Shown here: positions 32,852-39,972 of the stretch, piece by piece
Layout of the letters: every line of letters starts with the position of its first letter
How positions within the stretch are numbered: the first letter of the stretch is position 1
Assembly (NCBI RefSeq): GCF_004834005.1
Contig: NZ_STFF01000012.1
Coordinates: 120,067 to 184,066 of the forward strand
Length of the DNA: 64,000 bases
DNA from: Niastella caeni
GTDB taxonomy: Bacteria; Bacteroidota; Bacteroidia; Chitinophagales; Chitinophagaceae
Direction of reading: 5' to 3'
Program-made: the position numbers and the translations under genes
The notes under the pieces: generated by a model
Database searches by the model: none
What the model saw: the letters and a program-made list of their open reading frames with translations, nothing else
Told to the model about the DNA's origin: nothing

Positions 32852-33835
32852 ATGTCTAAGAAAAGAGTATTGATCACCGGGGCTGCCGGTTTTTTAGGTT
32901 CACACTTATGCGACCGCTTTATAAAAGAAGGCTTCCATGTTATTGGCATGGACAACCTGATCACGGGTGATCTGCGCAATATTGAACATTTATTCAAGCT
33001 GGAACATTTTGAATTTTATCATCATGATGTTTCGAAATTCATTCATGTTCCCGGCGAGCTGCATTATATTTTACATTTTGCTTCTCCTGCCAGTCCGATC
33101 GACTACCTGAAAATTCCTATTCAAACATTGAAGGTAGGATCGCTGGGCACCCATAATTGCCTGGGCCTTGCCAAAGCAAAAGGCGCACGCATTCTGGTAG
33201 CCTCTACTTCAGAAATTTATGGCGATCCGCTGGTGCATCCGCAAAACGAAGAATACTGGGGTAATGTAAACCCGGTAGGACCCCGCGGTGTGTATGATGA
33301 AGCCAAACGTTTTCAGGAAGCAATGACCATGGCGTATCATACGTTTCATGGTGTTGAAACCCGCATCGTACGTATTTTCAATACCTACGGCCCACGGATG
33401 CGATTGAACGACGGTCGCGCCCTGCCGGCATTCATTGGACAGGCATTACGCGGCGAAGACCTGACCGTGTTTGGCGATGGGTCGCAAACAAGAAGCTTTT
33501 GTTTCGTAGACGACCTCATTGAAGGAATATACCGGTTATTGATGAGCGATTATCATTTGCCTGTGAATGTTGGTAATCCTGATGAAATTTCGCTGAAAGA
33601 ATTTGCCGAAGAGATCATCGCGCTTACAGCCACAACACAAAAAATTGTGTACAAACCGCTGCCGGTGGATGATCCCAAGCAACGGCAGCCAGATATTACC
33701 CGGGCGAAAGAGATCCTGGGCTGGATCCCTAAAGTAAGCCGTAAAGACGGATTGAAAGTAACCTACGAGTATTTTAAATCATTGCCGAAAGAAGAATGGT
33801 TTAAACAACCGAAAGAGTTTATTGCTAAGGCCTAA
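32852..33835 (+). CDS. UDP-glucuronate decarboxylase (UDP-xylose synthase)
   Basis: This extended short-chain dehydrogenase converts UDP-glucuronate to UDP-xylose with bound NAD+. The 327-aa protein has GAAGFLGSHLCDRF, LHFASPASPIDYLKIPIQT, TSEIYGDPLVHPQ, and the YxxxK pair in GVYDEAKRFQE followed by RIFNTYGPRM. These are the family hallmarks of UXS. The ATG at 32852 is chosen because the frame start at 32822 overlaps the end of ugd. Its position directly after ugd supports the function. Confidence 0.94.
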   Translation: MSKKRVLITGAAGFLGSHLCDRFIKEGFHVIGMDNLITGDLRNIEHLFKLEHFEFYHHDVSKFIHVPGELHYILHFASPASPIDYLKIPIQTLKVGSLGTHNCLGLAKAKGARILVASTSEIYGDPLVHPQNEEYWGNVNPVGPRGVYDEAKRFQEAMTMAYHTFHGVETRIVRIFNTYGPRMRLNDGRALPAFIGQALRGEDLTVFGDGSQTRSFCFVDDLIEGIYRLLMSDYHLPVNVGNPDEISLKEFAEEIIALTATTQKIVYKPLPVDDPKQRQPDITRAKEILGWIPKVSRKDGLKVTYEYFKSLPKEEWFKQPKEFIAKA

Positions 33836-33843
33836 CACAAAAC

Positions 33844-33899
33844 GCGGAACGCTTAACGCTGGGAAAAATGCGTTAAGCATTTAGCGTTAAGCGTTCCGC
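33844..33899. repeat. 17-bp perfect inverted word repeat between uxs and rfbB
   Basis: GCGGAACGCTTAACGCT (33844-33860) pairs perfectly with 33883-33899. The 22-base loop carries another GCGTTAAGC word and can form its own small stem. The same word (GCGTTCTGCATTAAGCG) is inserted in kdtA. It has no T-run on the plus strand, so it may act as an attenuator or mRNA-stability hairpin in the operon. Confidence 0.9.
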
Positions 33900-33913
33900 A
33901 TTATTTATATTCT

Positions 33914-34987
33914 ATGAGTTCCTTTTCAAAAACAATCATGGTCACTGGTGGGGCCGGGTTTATCGGTTCGCATGTGGTGCGGTTATTTGTAAATAAATAT
34001 CCCGATTATTTGATCGTGAATGCCGATGCATTGACCTACGCAGGCAACCTCGAGAACCTGAAAGATGTGGAAAGCGCTTCCAATTACCGGTTCGAAAGAG
34101 CTGATATTACGGATGCGGCTGGCATGGAGGCTTTGTTTGATAAGTATGCATTTGATGCCGTAATTCACCTGGCGGCGGAAAGTCATGTAGACCGTTCGAT
34201 CATCGATCCGCTGGCGTTTGTAAAGACCAATGTATTGGGTACGGCTACCTTGCTTAATATCGCTCGTAAGTATTGGACTAAATCAGCTAATAAAATGGAA
34301 GGGAAACGTTTTTTCCACGTTTCCACTGATGAAGTATATGGTTCATTGGGTGAGGAAGGGTTCTTTACGGAAGAAACCGCCTACGATCCCCGTTCACCCT
34401 ATTCGGCTTCCAAAGCATCATCAGATCATTTTGTAATGGCATACTATCATACGTATGGCTTACCGGTGGTAATGAGCAACTGTAGCAATAATTACGGTTC
34501 ATACCATTTTCCTGAGAAGCTCATTCCATTAATGATCAACAACATTAAGAATAATAAAACGCTGCCTGTTTATGGTAAGGGCGAAAATGTGCGCGACTGG
34601 TTGTTTGTTGAAGATCATGCAAGGGCTATTGATACGATCTTTCATAAAGGAAAAACAGGCGATAAGTATAATGTCGGCGGCTTTAACGAATGGAAGAACA
34701 TTGACCTGGTGCATCTGTTGTGTAAAATAATGGATACCAAACTGGGCCGGCCCGAAGGTACTTCTGCCAAACTCATCACCTATGTAACAGACCGCCCCGG
34801 TCATGATTTGCGGTATGCCATCGATGCTACAAAACTGAATAAAGAACTGGGCTGGGAACCATCGCTTCAGTTTGAAGAAGGCCTCGAAAAAACAGTGGAC
34901 TGGTACCTGAATAATGAAGATTGGATAAAACATGTAACTTCGGGCGATTATCAGCATTATTATGAAGAACAGTACGCGAAGAGATGA
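33914..34987 (+). CDS. rfbB: dTDP-glucose 4,6-dehydratase
   Basis: RfbB (RmlB) makes dTDP-4-keto-6-deoxyglucose, step 2 of dTDP-rhamnose synthesis. The 357-aa extended SDR has GGAGFIGSHVVRLF, HLAAESHVDRSI, the substrate-active STDEVYGSLGE with Asp-Glu, YSASKASSDHFV (YxxxK), and NCSNNYGSYHFPEKLIPL. The tail GRPEGTSAKLITYVTDRPGHDLRYAID is typical for RfbB. RfbA is not present beside it. Confidence 0.97.
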   Translation: MSSFSKTIMVTGGAGFIGSHVVRLFVNKYPDYLIVNADALTYAGNLENLKDVESASNYRFERADITDAAGMEALFDKYAFDAVIHLAAESHVDRSIIDPLAFVKTNVLGTATLLNIARKYWTKSANKMEGKRFFHVSTDEVYGSLGEEGFFTEETAYDPRSPYSASKASSDHFVMAYYHTYGLPVVMSNCSNNYGSYHFPEKLIPLMINNIKNNKTLPVYGKGENVRDWLFVEDHARAIDTIFHKGKTGDKYNVGGFNEWKNIDLVHLLCKIMDTKLGRPEGTSAKLITYVTDRPGHDLRYAIDATKLNKELGWEPSLQFEEGLEKTVDWYLNNEDWIKHVTSGDYQHYYEEQYAKR

Positions 34988-35006
34988 TAAGTAATATAAA
35001 TTTCTG

Positions 35007-35028
35007 ACCTGCCTGCCGGCAGGCAGGT
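35007..35028. repeat. 22-bp perfect palindrome (CCTGCCTGCC/GGCAGGCAGG)
   Basis: ACCTGCCTGCC is followed directly by its reverse complement, 19 bp after the rfbB stop. This CCTGCCGGCAGG-type palindrome is a commonly scattered element in Bacteroidota. Confidence 0.9.
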
Positions 35029-35029
35029 T

Positions 35030-35118
35030 TCGGGATTTTGAGATTTCGGGATTTAACTGGAGACTTCAAAAACTGAAGCACTCAAAATCTCAAAATCAAA
35101 AAATCAAAAAATCTCAAA
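35030..35118. repeat. AAATCTCAAAATC word repeat
   Basis: GGGATTTTGAGATTTCGGG on the left and CTCAAAATCAAAAAATC on the right form an imperfect inverted word repeat upstream of rfbC. The vocabulary is that of 6040-6140 and 44690-44777. Confidence 0.65.
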
Positions 35119-35128
35119 ATATAAAATA

Positions 35129-35689
35129 GTGCCTTTTATAGATACAGGATTTCCAGGTTTATTGGTTTTTGAACCTATGGTATTTGATGATAGCCGCGGA
35201 TTTTTTTACGAAGCATATAATCAGAAAATCTTTGGCGGTGCAGGAATTGAAAATCAATTTGTACAGGATAATCAATCCCGCTCAACGTACGGCGTTATCA
35301 GGGGATTGCATTACCAGGTTCCGCCCTTCGCCCAGGCAAAACTGGTGCGTGCATTGGTTGGTTCCATCCTCGATGTAGTAGTTGATATCAGGAAAGGCTC
35401 ACCCACTTACGGTAAAGTATATTCTATTGAATTATCGGCTGATAATAAAAAGCAGTTATTTATTCCTGCCGGCTTCGCACATGGTTTTTCTGTGCTCAGT
35501 GATGTGGCGGAAGTAATGTATAAATGCGACCAGTTTTATAGCAAGGTCAATGAACATGGCATTTTATACAATGACCCGGCATTGCAAATAGATTGGAAAA
35601 TTCCTTTAGAGCAGGCTATTGTGTCGGAAAAAGACATCATACTTCCTGTGTTTGCCAATTGCGTGAACCCTTTTGAATTTAATGGATAA
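35129..35689 (+). CDS. rfbC: dTDP-4-dehydrorhamnose 3,5-epimerase
   Basis: RfbC (RmlC) epimerises dTDP-4-keto-6-deoxyglucose at C3 and C5. The 186-aa cupin has FFYEAYNQKIF, DNQSRSTYGVIRGLHYQ with the catalytic His, VVVDIRKGSPTYGK, IPAGFAHGFSVLSD, and the catalytic-Tyr region MYKCDQFYS. The start codon is GTG; no in-frame ATG lies in a suitable position. It ends 9 bp before rfbD. Confidence 0.96.
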   Translation: MPFIDTGFPGLLVFEPMVFDDSRGFFYEAYNQKIFGGAGIENQFVQDNQSRSTYGVIRGLHYQVPPFAQAKLVRALVGSILDVVVDIRKGSPTYGKVYSIELSADNKKQLFIPAGFAHGFSVLSDVAEVMYKCDQFYSKVNEHGILYNDPALQIDWKIPLEQAIVSEKDIILPVFANCVNPFEFNG

Positions 35690-35698
35690 TTGTCGTTT

Positions 35699-36574
35699 AT
35701 GTCGCAACCAGTTATTTTAGTGACCGGCGCCAATGGACAGGTAGGACAGGAGTTGCGGGTATTGGCGGCATCGCATCCCTCATTTGATTTTATTTTTACT
35801 ACGCATGAAAATATGCCGGTGAATGACGAGGCTGCTGTACAGAAAGTATTTGCAGAACATCGCCCGGCCTACTGTATAAATTGTGCAGCGTATACGGCAG
35901 TAGATAAAGCAGAAACCGAACAGGAGATGGCCTTCCAGGTGAATGCAGAAGGCACGCGTATGCTGGCCGCCGCCTGCAAAGCATATGATACGCGGTTCAT
36001 TCATATTTCAACAGACTATGTATTTAACGGCCAGTCGCCCGTTCCATATAAAGAAGACGCACCTACCGACCCGGTGAACCTGTACGGCGCTTCCAAGTTA
36101 AAAGGAGAGCAGCTTTGCCTGCAAACAAATCCCCATGCCATCATCATCAGAACGGCCTGGGTATATTCATCCTTTGGTAAGAACTTTGTAAAGACCATGA
36201 TGAAGCTGATGCAGGACCGGTCGGCCATCAATGTGGTGAACGACCAGGTTGGTTCACCAACATATGCAGCAGATCTTGCGAAATGTATACTACAGATAAT
36301 TGCCAATTGTAAATTGTCAGTTGCCAGCTGGTTTCCCGGAATTTATCATTACAGCAACCAGGGCCGCATTAGCTGGTATGATTTTGCGGTTGCGATAAAG
36401 GAGTTAACAGGTAGTGCGTGTGTTGTAAATCCCATTCCTTCCGAACAATTTCCTACACCGGCCAAAAGGCCTTCTTTTTCTTTATTGGATACAGGTAAAA
36501 TTCAACAAACATTTCAATGCGCTATTCCTGCATGGAAAGATTCATTGCAGCAATGTATTAAGCTGTTAGCTTAA
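35699..36574 (+). CDS. rfbD: dTDP-4-dehydrorhamnose reductase
   Basis: RfbD (RmlD) reduces the keto-sugar to dTDP-L-rhamnose with NAD(P)H. The 291-aa SDR shows TGANGQVGQELR, NCAAYTAVDKAE, HISTDYVFNGQ, LYGASKLKGEQ (YxxxK) and RTAWVYSSFGKNFV. The ATG at 35699 gives the usual start; a TTG three codons upstream is possible. It is the last gene of the operon and is followed by a terminator. L-rhamnose and xylose are presumably used for LPS or capsule. Confidence 0.96.
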   Translation: MSQPVILVTGANGQVGQELRVLAASHPSFDFIFTTHENMPVNDEAAVQKVFAEHRPAYCINCAAYTAVDKAETEQEMAFQVNAEGTRMLAAACKAYDTRFIHISTDYVFNGQSPVPYKEDAPTDPVNLYGASKLKGEQLCLQTNPHAIIIRTAWVYSSFGKNFVKTMMKLMQDRSAINVVNDQVGSPTYAADLAKCILQIIANCKLSVASWFPGIYHYSNQGRISWYDFAVAIKELTGSACVVNPIPSEQFPTPAKRPSFSLLDTGKIQQTFQCAIPAWKDSLQQCIKLLA

Positions 36575-36583
36575 AAAGAAAAT

Positions 36584-36603
36584 GCCCCGACTAAGGTCGG
36601 GGC
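36584..36603. terminator. hairpin terminator between rfbD and the next (convergent) gene
   Basis: GCCCCGA-CTAAGG-TCGGGGC is a perfect 7-bp stem; on the minus strand it is followed by TTTTCTTTTT. Confidence 0.88.
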
Positions 36604-36628
36604 CTGGTTTCCGTACTGAGGATATTAC

Positions 36629-37309
36629 TTATTTGATGGCTGTAATGGCAGTGCCGCCATGTTTGCTTTCTGTTTTTACAATGCCGAATCCGGGGGCAAA
36701 CCATTCTGTTCCTTCCATGTTAAATGGCATTCCAATGCCCATCGTTTTTATGGTGATCTTGCTTTTAAACGTGATCTTGAAACACTCCCAGGTTCCCGCC
36801 GTTGTTGTAACACTTTCTTTTCCGGTTACCGTGCGATCGCTGGTAACCATATTTACGGATTGTTTCATGCCTGAGTTGTCTATGGTCATATCTAAAGTGG
36901 CATCTTTTAATTTGTCGCCCACTTTCATATTGTTGGGGTATTCAATATAGATCTTATCGGCTTTTACATCTGCCTTGGCAAACTGTTCCTGTTGTTGTTG
37001 TGGCAATTGCATGGTCATATCAACCATTATAACGCCATCTCTGCATACAATTTCACTATGACCTTTGGCAATTGATTTGCCTTTTTTGTCAAGCATTTCC
37101 GAATTAACTGAGGCGGAAGTACTGCCTCCGCTATTATTGACATCCGATACGGTATACACCTGCTTTCCATTGGCATCTCCTTTTTTATTGTAGATGGTCA
37201 TTTCAATGGTTTTGTTCTTTTGCAGGAAATAGTAGTCGTTGCAATTCTGCCCAAGGCTGGCGTTCGTGAGCAGGCAAATAAAACCGGCTAGCAAGTAGGT
37301 TGTTCGCAT
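36629..37309 (-). CDS. exported DUF3108/TapB-like protein
   Basis: The 226-aa protein has a signal peptide ending ASLGQ. The mature part is beta-rich, with YYFLQKNKTIEMTIYNKKGD, SVNMVTSDRTVTGKESVTT, and WFAPGFGIVKTES near the end. The closing 'VtTpAGtfecfkI...WfapgvGlVk' pattern is that of DUF3108/TapB-like periplasmic proteins. No enzymatic residues are obvious and the role is unknown. It is convergent with rfbD. Confidence 0.7.
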   Translation of the reverse strand: MRTTYLLAGFICLLTNASLGQNCNDYYFLQKNKTIEMTIYNKKGDANGKQVYTVSDVNNSGGSTSASVNSEMLDKKGKSIAKGHSEIVCRDGVIMVDMTMQLPQQQQEQFAKADVKADKIYIEYPNNMKVGDKLKDATLDMTIDNSGMKQSVNMVTSDRTVTGKESVTTTAGTWECFKITFKSKITIKTMGIGMPFNMEGTEWFAPGFGIVKTESKHGGTAITAIK

Positions 37310-37617
37310 AAAACAATGTTTTGGTGTTATTGCAAAACAAAGTAACGACCAAAATGAGTACCAATTAATACCCTATTCGTGGTAAAAATGAAAGATTGGT
37401 GGTAAGTGGTTAGGCTGGATGTAGGCGCTATAAGGTTATTGCCTGGATGAAATTCCAAATTACAAAAATCAGGTTCCAAATAAATACAGTTTTAGGATTT
37501 TACTTTACTGGATTTGCTCTTCTTTGGGTTTTGGTATTTGCTTTTAGTTCTTGTTATTTGTTATTTGGTTCTTATTATTTGTTATTTGGTGCTTTGGGAT
37601 TCCTGAATTTTCAGAGT
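37310..37617. other. gene-free spacer with TTATTTGTTATTTGG words
   Basis: Of 308 bp, the right half (37530-37605) consists of TTGTTATTTGGTTCTTATTATTTG-like words (tandem TTATTTGTTATTTGGT units). It lies between the start of the DUF3108-like gene and the end of the CpxP-like gene. No conserved gene is seen; the plus-strand frame across it and into 38070 is a shadow. Confidence 0.6.
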
Positions 37618-38121
37618 TTATTTCTTCATGGAAGAATCACCTCCCAGCTTTCTTCTGAAAGGGGTCATACGGTTAACGATCTCTTTAATGACCGTATCAA
37701 ATTTTTGCAATTGATCGGGGCGACATATAGCACGTACTTTTTGGAAATGACGGAAGGTGACGCTGTCGAGCCTTTTTTGAAGAACGCCAATTTCATTACT
37801 GCGGGCGGTCAACATAGAGTCTGTTGCATCGGGTTGTTTCAACAGATCGAAAAATCTTTTCTTAGCGTTGCGGATAGAATCCATCACCGGCTTTTGAATA
37901 ACAATTATGGAATCGCGCAACTTCCAGTAGGCGGCTTCCTGGGCAGTATCGAATTTCATTTGGTCTACCAGGAACTGACCCATTCTTTTTTCACGATCGC
38001 GGCCGAAACCACCATCGCGGTCGGGTTTTTTAAACCAGTAAATAGAAAGTGTGGCAATGTTGGTCAATAATAAGATCGCTACAAGTACCAAAAGCCATCT
38101 TTGTCGGGGGGGCTTAATCAT
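37618..38121 (-). CDS. membrane-anchored CpxP/Spy/CnrX-like periplasmic sensor protein
   Basis: The 167-aa protein has an N-terminal membrane anchor (LLVLVAILLLTNIATLSIYWF) and a helical periplasmic domain of CpxP/Spy/CnrX type (RMGQFLVDQMKFDTAQEAAYWKLRD, AKKRFFDLL, HFQKVRAICRPDQLQKFD). The start ATG overlaps the stop of the preceding gene as ATGA, so the two are translationally coupled. Together with the sigma factor it looks like a metal or envelope-stress sensor. The ligand is unknown. Confidence 0.82.
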   Translation of the reverse strand: MIKPPRQRWLLVLVAILLLTNIATLSIYWFKKPDRDGGFGRDREKRMGQFLVDQMKFDTAQEAAYWKLRDSIIVIQKPVMDSIRNAKKRFFDLLKQPDATDSMLTARSNEIGVLQKRLDSVTFRHFQKVRAICRPDQLQKFDTVIKEIVNRMTPFRRKLGGDSSMKK

Positions 38122-38456
38122 GGTTCCAGTGAATTTTCATTATATACGGGGTAGATGCCTGCCGGGTATTCAGCGGCTACTATTTGACCAGATTCATTGG
38201 GATTGTTGGAGACGGTATGTTGTTCCCACATTTTAAGTACTGTGGTAGCATTTGCGATGAGAATAATAGCTGCAATCGTTAATGCCAGCACCGGCCTGGT
38301 CAGCCAACGGCCAAGCGGACCACCCTGGTCGAACTCCTTCTCCATTCTGCTTTGCAGGCGGGTATACAGGAAGTCAGGCGCTTTGGCCCGCTGTATCCCA
38401 TCCAGGCTATTCAGCACCGCATCTATCCTGGGGTCGTTTTGTGAGTCGATTGACAT
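38118..38456 (-). CDS. small membrane protein, probable anti-sigma factor
   Basis: The 112-aa protein has a cytoplasmic N-terminal part of ~60 residues (including RAKAPDFLYTRLQSRMEKEF, a motif frequent in Bacteroidota anti-sigma-like proteins). One transmembrane helix (PVLALTIAAIILIANATTVL) and a short periplasmic tail follow. It is encoded 64 bp after the sigma gene and overlaps the CpxP-like gene. The role as sigma inhibitor is inferred from topology and position, by analogy with CnrY. Confidence 0.72.
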   Translation of the reverse strand: MSIDSQNDPRIDAVLNSLDGIQRAKAPDFLYTRLQSRMEKEFDQGGPLGRWLTRPVLALTIAAIILIANATTVLKMWEQHTVSNNPNESGQIVAAEYPAGIYPVYNENSLEP

Positions 38457-38520
38457 AAATGTAATTTACGATCTAAACTAAGATATTTGACGCTAATAAA
38501 TGGCAAATCCTTCGTGCCGT

Positions 38521-39105
38521 CTACTTGTCTTGTGAATTATTCTGTTGATAATACTTTTCCAGCAATTTACGCAGGTTTTGCCGCGCTCTGAACAGCAGCG
38601 ATTCCACCGCCGATACCGACAATTGCATTACCTCGGCAATTTCCTGGTAACTCAGTTCCTCCGTTTTGTGCAAAGTAAATGCTACTTTCTGGTTTTCAGG
38701 CAGTTGATCAATCATGCGAAATAGCAGGGCCGCCTGTTCCTTTCTATCCAATGCCACTCCGGGATGTTGAAAATCAACGGGTTCGTGCACCAATTCATCG
38801 TTGGGGCCAAAAAGACTGGTAATAAAGGCAAAGCGCTTTTTTCGCTTCCGGCTGCGGATGTGGTCCAATGCTTTGGTGGTGGTAATGCGATAGATCCAGG
38901 TAGAAAGGCGGGCATCGCCCTTGAATTGATCAATTGATTTGTATACCTGTATGAACACTTCCTGGGTAACGTCCTCGGCATCTTCACTGTTTTGTACAAC
39001 ACCCAGTGCCGTATTGTATACCAGGTCCTGATAGCTTGCTACCAATGATTTGAATGCCAGTTCGTCTCCCGCCCGGAGTAATTGTATCAGTTCCAGTTCG
39101 TTCAA
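38521..39105 (-). CDS. ECF-family RNA polymerase sigma factor
   Basis: The 194-aa protein has sigma region 2 (residues ~20-90: FKSLVASYQDLVYNTALGVV, DAEDVTQEVFIQVYKSID, RLSTWIYRITTTKALD). It also has region 4 (about 130-185: LPENQKVAFTLHKTEELSYQ, EIAEVMQLSVSAVESLLFRARQNLRK). It directs RNA polymerase to an unknown regulon that probably includes this operon. It is the first gene of a sigma/anti-sigma/CpxP-like trio and lies 89 bp from tRNA-Gln. Confidence 0.95.
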   Translation of the reverse strand: MNELELIQLLRAGDELAFKSLVASYQDLVYNTALGVVQNSEDAEDVTQEVFIQVYKSIDQFKGDARLSTWIYRITTTKALDHIRSRKRKKRFAFITSLFGPNDELVHEPVDFQHPGVALDRKEQAALLFRMIDQLPENQKVAFTLHKTEELSYQEIAEVMQLSVSAVESLLFRARQNLRKLLEKYYQQNNSQDK

Positions 39106-39193
39106 AAAGACGGCCGTTTAATGTTTGAGGCTACAACTTACGAAATCCTTCGATATCATACAGGTTGCCTCCTTATTTGGCATGCAAGAAAAG

Positions 39194-39264
39194 TTGCCCG
39201 AAGAGGGCTCGAACCCCTACATACAGAGCCAGAATCTGTCGTACTACCATTATACTATCGGGCA
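39194..39264 (-). tRNA. tRNA-Gln (anticodon CUG)
   Basis: The cloverleaf can be drawn: acceptor TGCCCGA/TCGGGCA, anticodon stem ACAGA/TCTGT around loop TTCTGGC with anticodon CTG, T-stem AGGGG/CCTCT around TTCGAGC, and a short D-arm with AATGGTAG. The discriminator base is A. CCA is not encoded. Confidence 0.93.
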
Positions 39265-39299
39265 ATGGCCAAAGAACGCACCTTACAAAAAGGCGGCTA

Positions 39300-39307
39300 C
39301 AAATGTA
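39300..39307 (-). promoter_or_regulatory. -7 element of the tRNA-Gln promoter
   Basis: On the minus strand TACATTTG fits TAnnTTTG and lies 36 bp before the tRNA 5' end, implying a short 5' leader removed by RNase P. Confidence 0.6.
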
Positions 39308-39341
39308 AAATTAAAACCAATGGCCACAAAAAGAAATCAAT

Positions 39342-39775
39342 AGGCATCGAGGTAATGAGGCAACGAGGCATCAAGGCATCGAGGGGAACAGAAAGGCAAA
39401 AGCTACAAGCTGCAAGCTTCAGGCTGCAAGCAGAAGGCAACAAGGCAGCGAGGAGAACCGAAAGGCAAAAGCTACACGCTGCAAGCTTCAGGCTGCAAGC
39501 AGAAGGCAACGAGGCCTCGAGCTACACGCTGCAAGCTTCAAGCTGCAAGCAGAAGGCAACAAGGCAACGAGGCATCGAGGGGAACCGAATGGCAAAAGCT
39601 ACACGCTGCAAGCTTCAAGCTGCAAGCTTCAAGCTGCAAGCAGAAGGCAACGAGGCATCGAGCTACACGCTGCAAGCTTCAGGCTGCAAGCAGAAGGCAA
39701 CAAGGCAACGAGGCAACAAGGCAGAAGGCAGCAAGGCAGCGAGAACAGGCAACCGGTACCTGGTAACCGGCAACT
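39342..39775. repeat. large word-repeat array (GCAAGCTTCAAGCTGCAAGC / AAGGCAACGAGGC)
   Basis: About 430 bp consist of alternating blocks of AGCTACACGCTGCAAGCTTC, AGGCTGCAAGCAGAAGGCAA and CAACGAGGCATCGAGG, with a final GGTACCTGGTAACCGGCAAC. Several 40-50-bp blocks are nearly identical but not at a fixed period. It contains open frames on both strands that are by-products of the repeat. Confidence 0.95.
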
Positions 39776-39780
39776 AAAAA

Positions 39781-39806
39781 GGTGAGCCCTTAAAAAAGAA
39801 CTCACC
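39781..39806 (-). terminator. terminator of the SusC-SusD operon
   Basis: On the minus strand GGTGAG...CTCACC (6-bp stem) is followed by TTTTT; it lies 165 bp after the SusD stop. Confidence 0.55.
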
Positions 39807-39905
39807 TCTGACTCTGCCATACGATATCTAACTGCGAAACTTTTAACTGTTTTCATCTGACCTCGACCGTCAGAAATTTATCCTTTACTCAATCTGTTGC
39901 ACAGA

Positions 39906-39972
39906 AGCCATAACAACAAACCACAAACCACAAACCACAAACCTCAAACCAAAAACAACAAACAACAAACCT
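39906..39972. repeat. ACAAACCACAAACC word repeat
   Basis: AACAACAAACCACAAACCAC and AACAACAAACAACAAACC words run up to and into the last bases of the SusD-like gene. Confidence 0.75.

Noticed and set aside
37447..38070. 207-codon plus-strand frame opposite the CpxP-like gene
   Set aside because: Starts in a word-repeat spacer and runs antisense to a coupled operon gene.
39082..39777. 231-codon plus-strand frame across sigma-factor 5' end, tRNA-Gln and the repeat array
   Set aside because: It is antisense to the tRNA and composed mainly of repeated LQAASFRLQAEGN units translated from the word array; no protein character.
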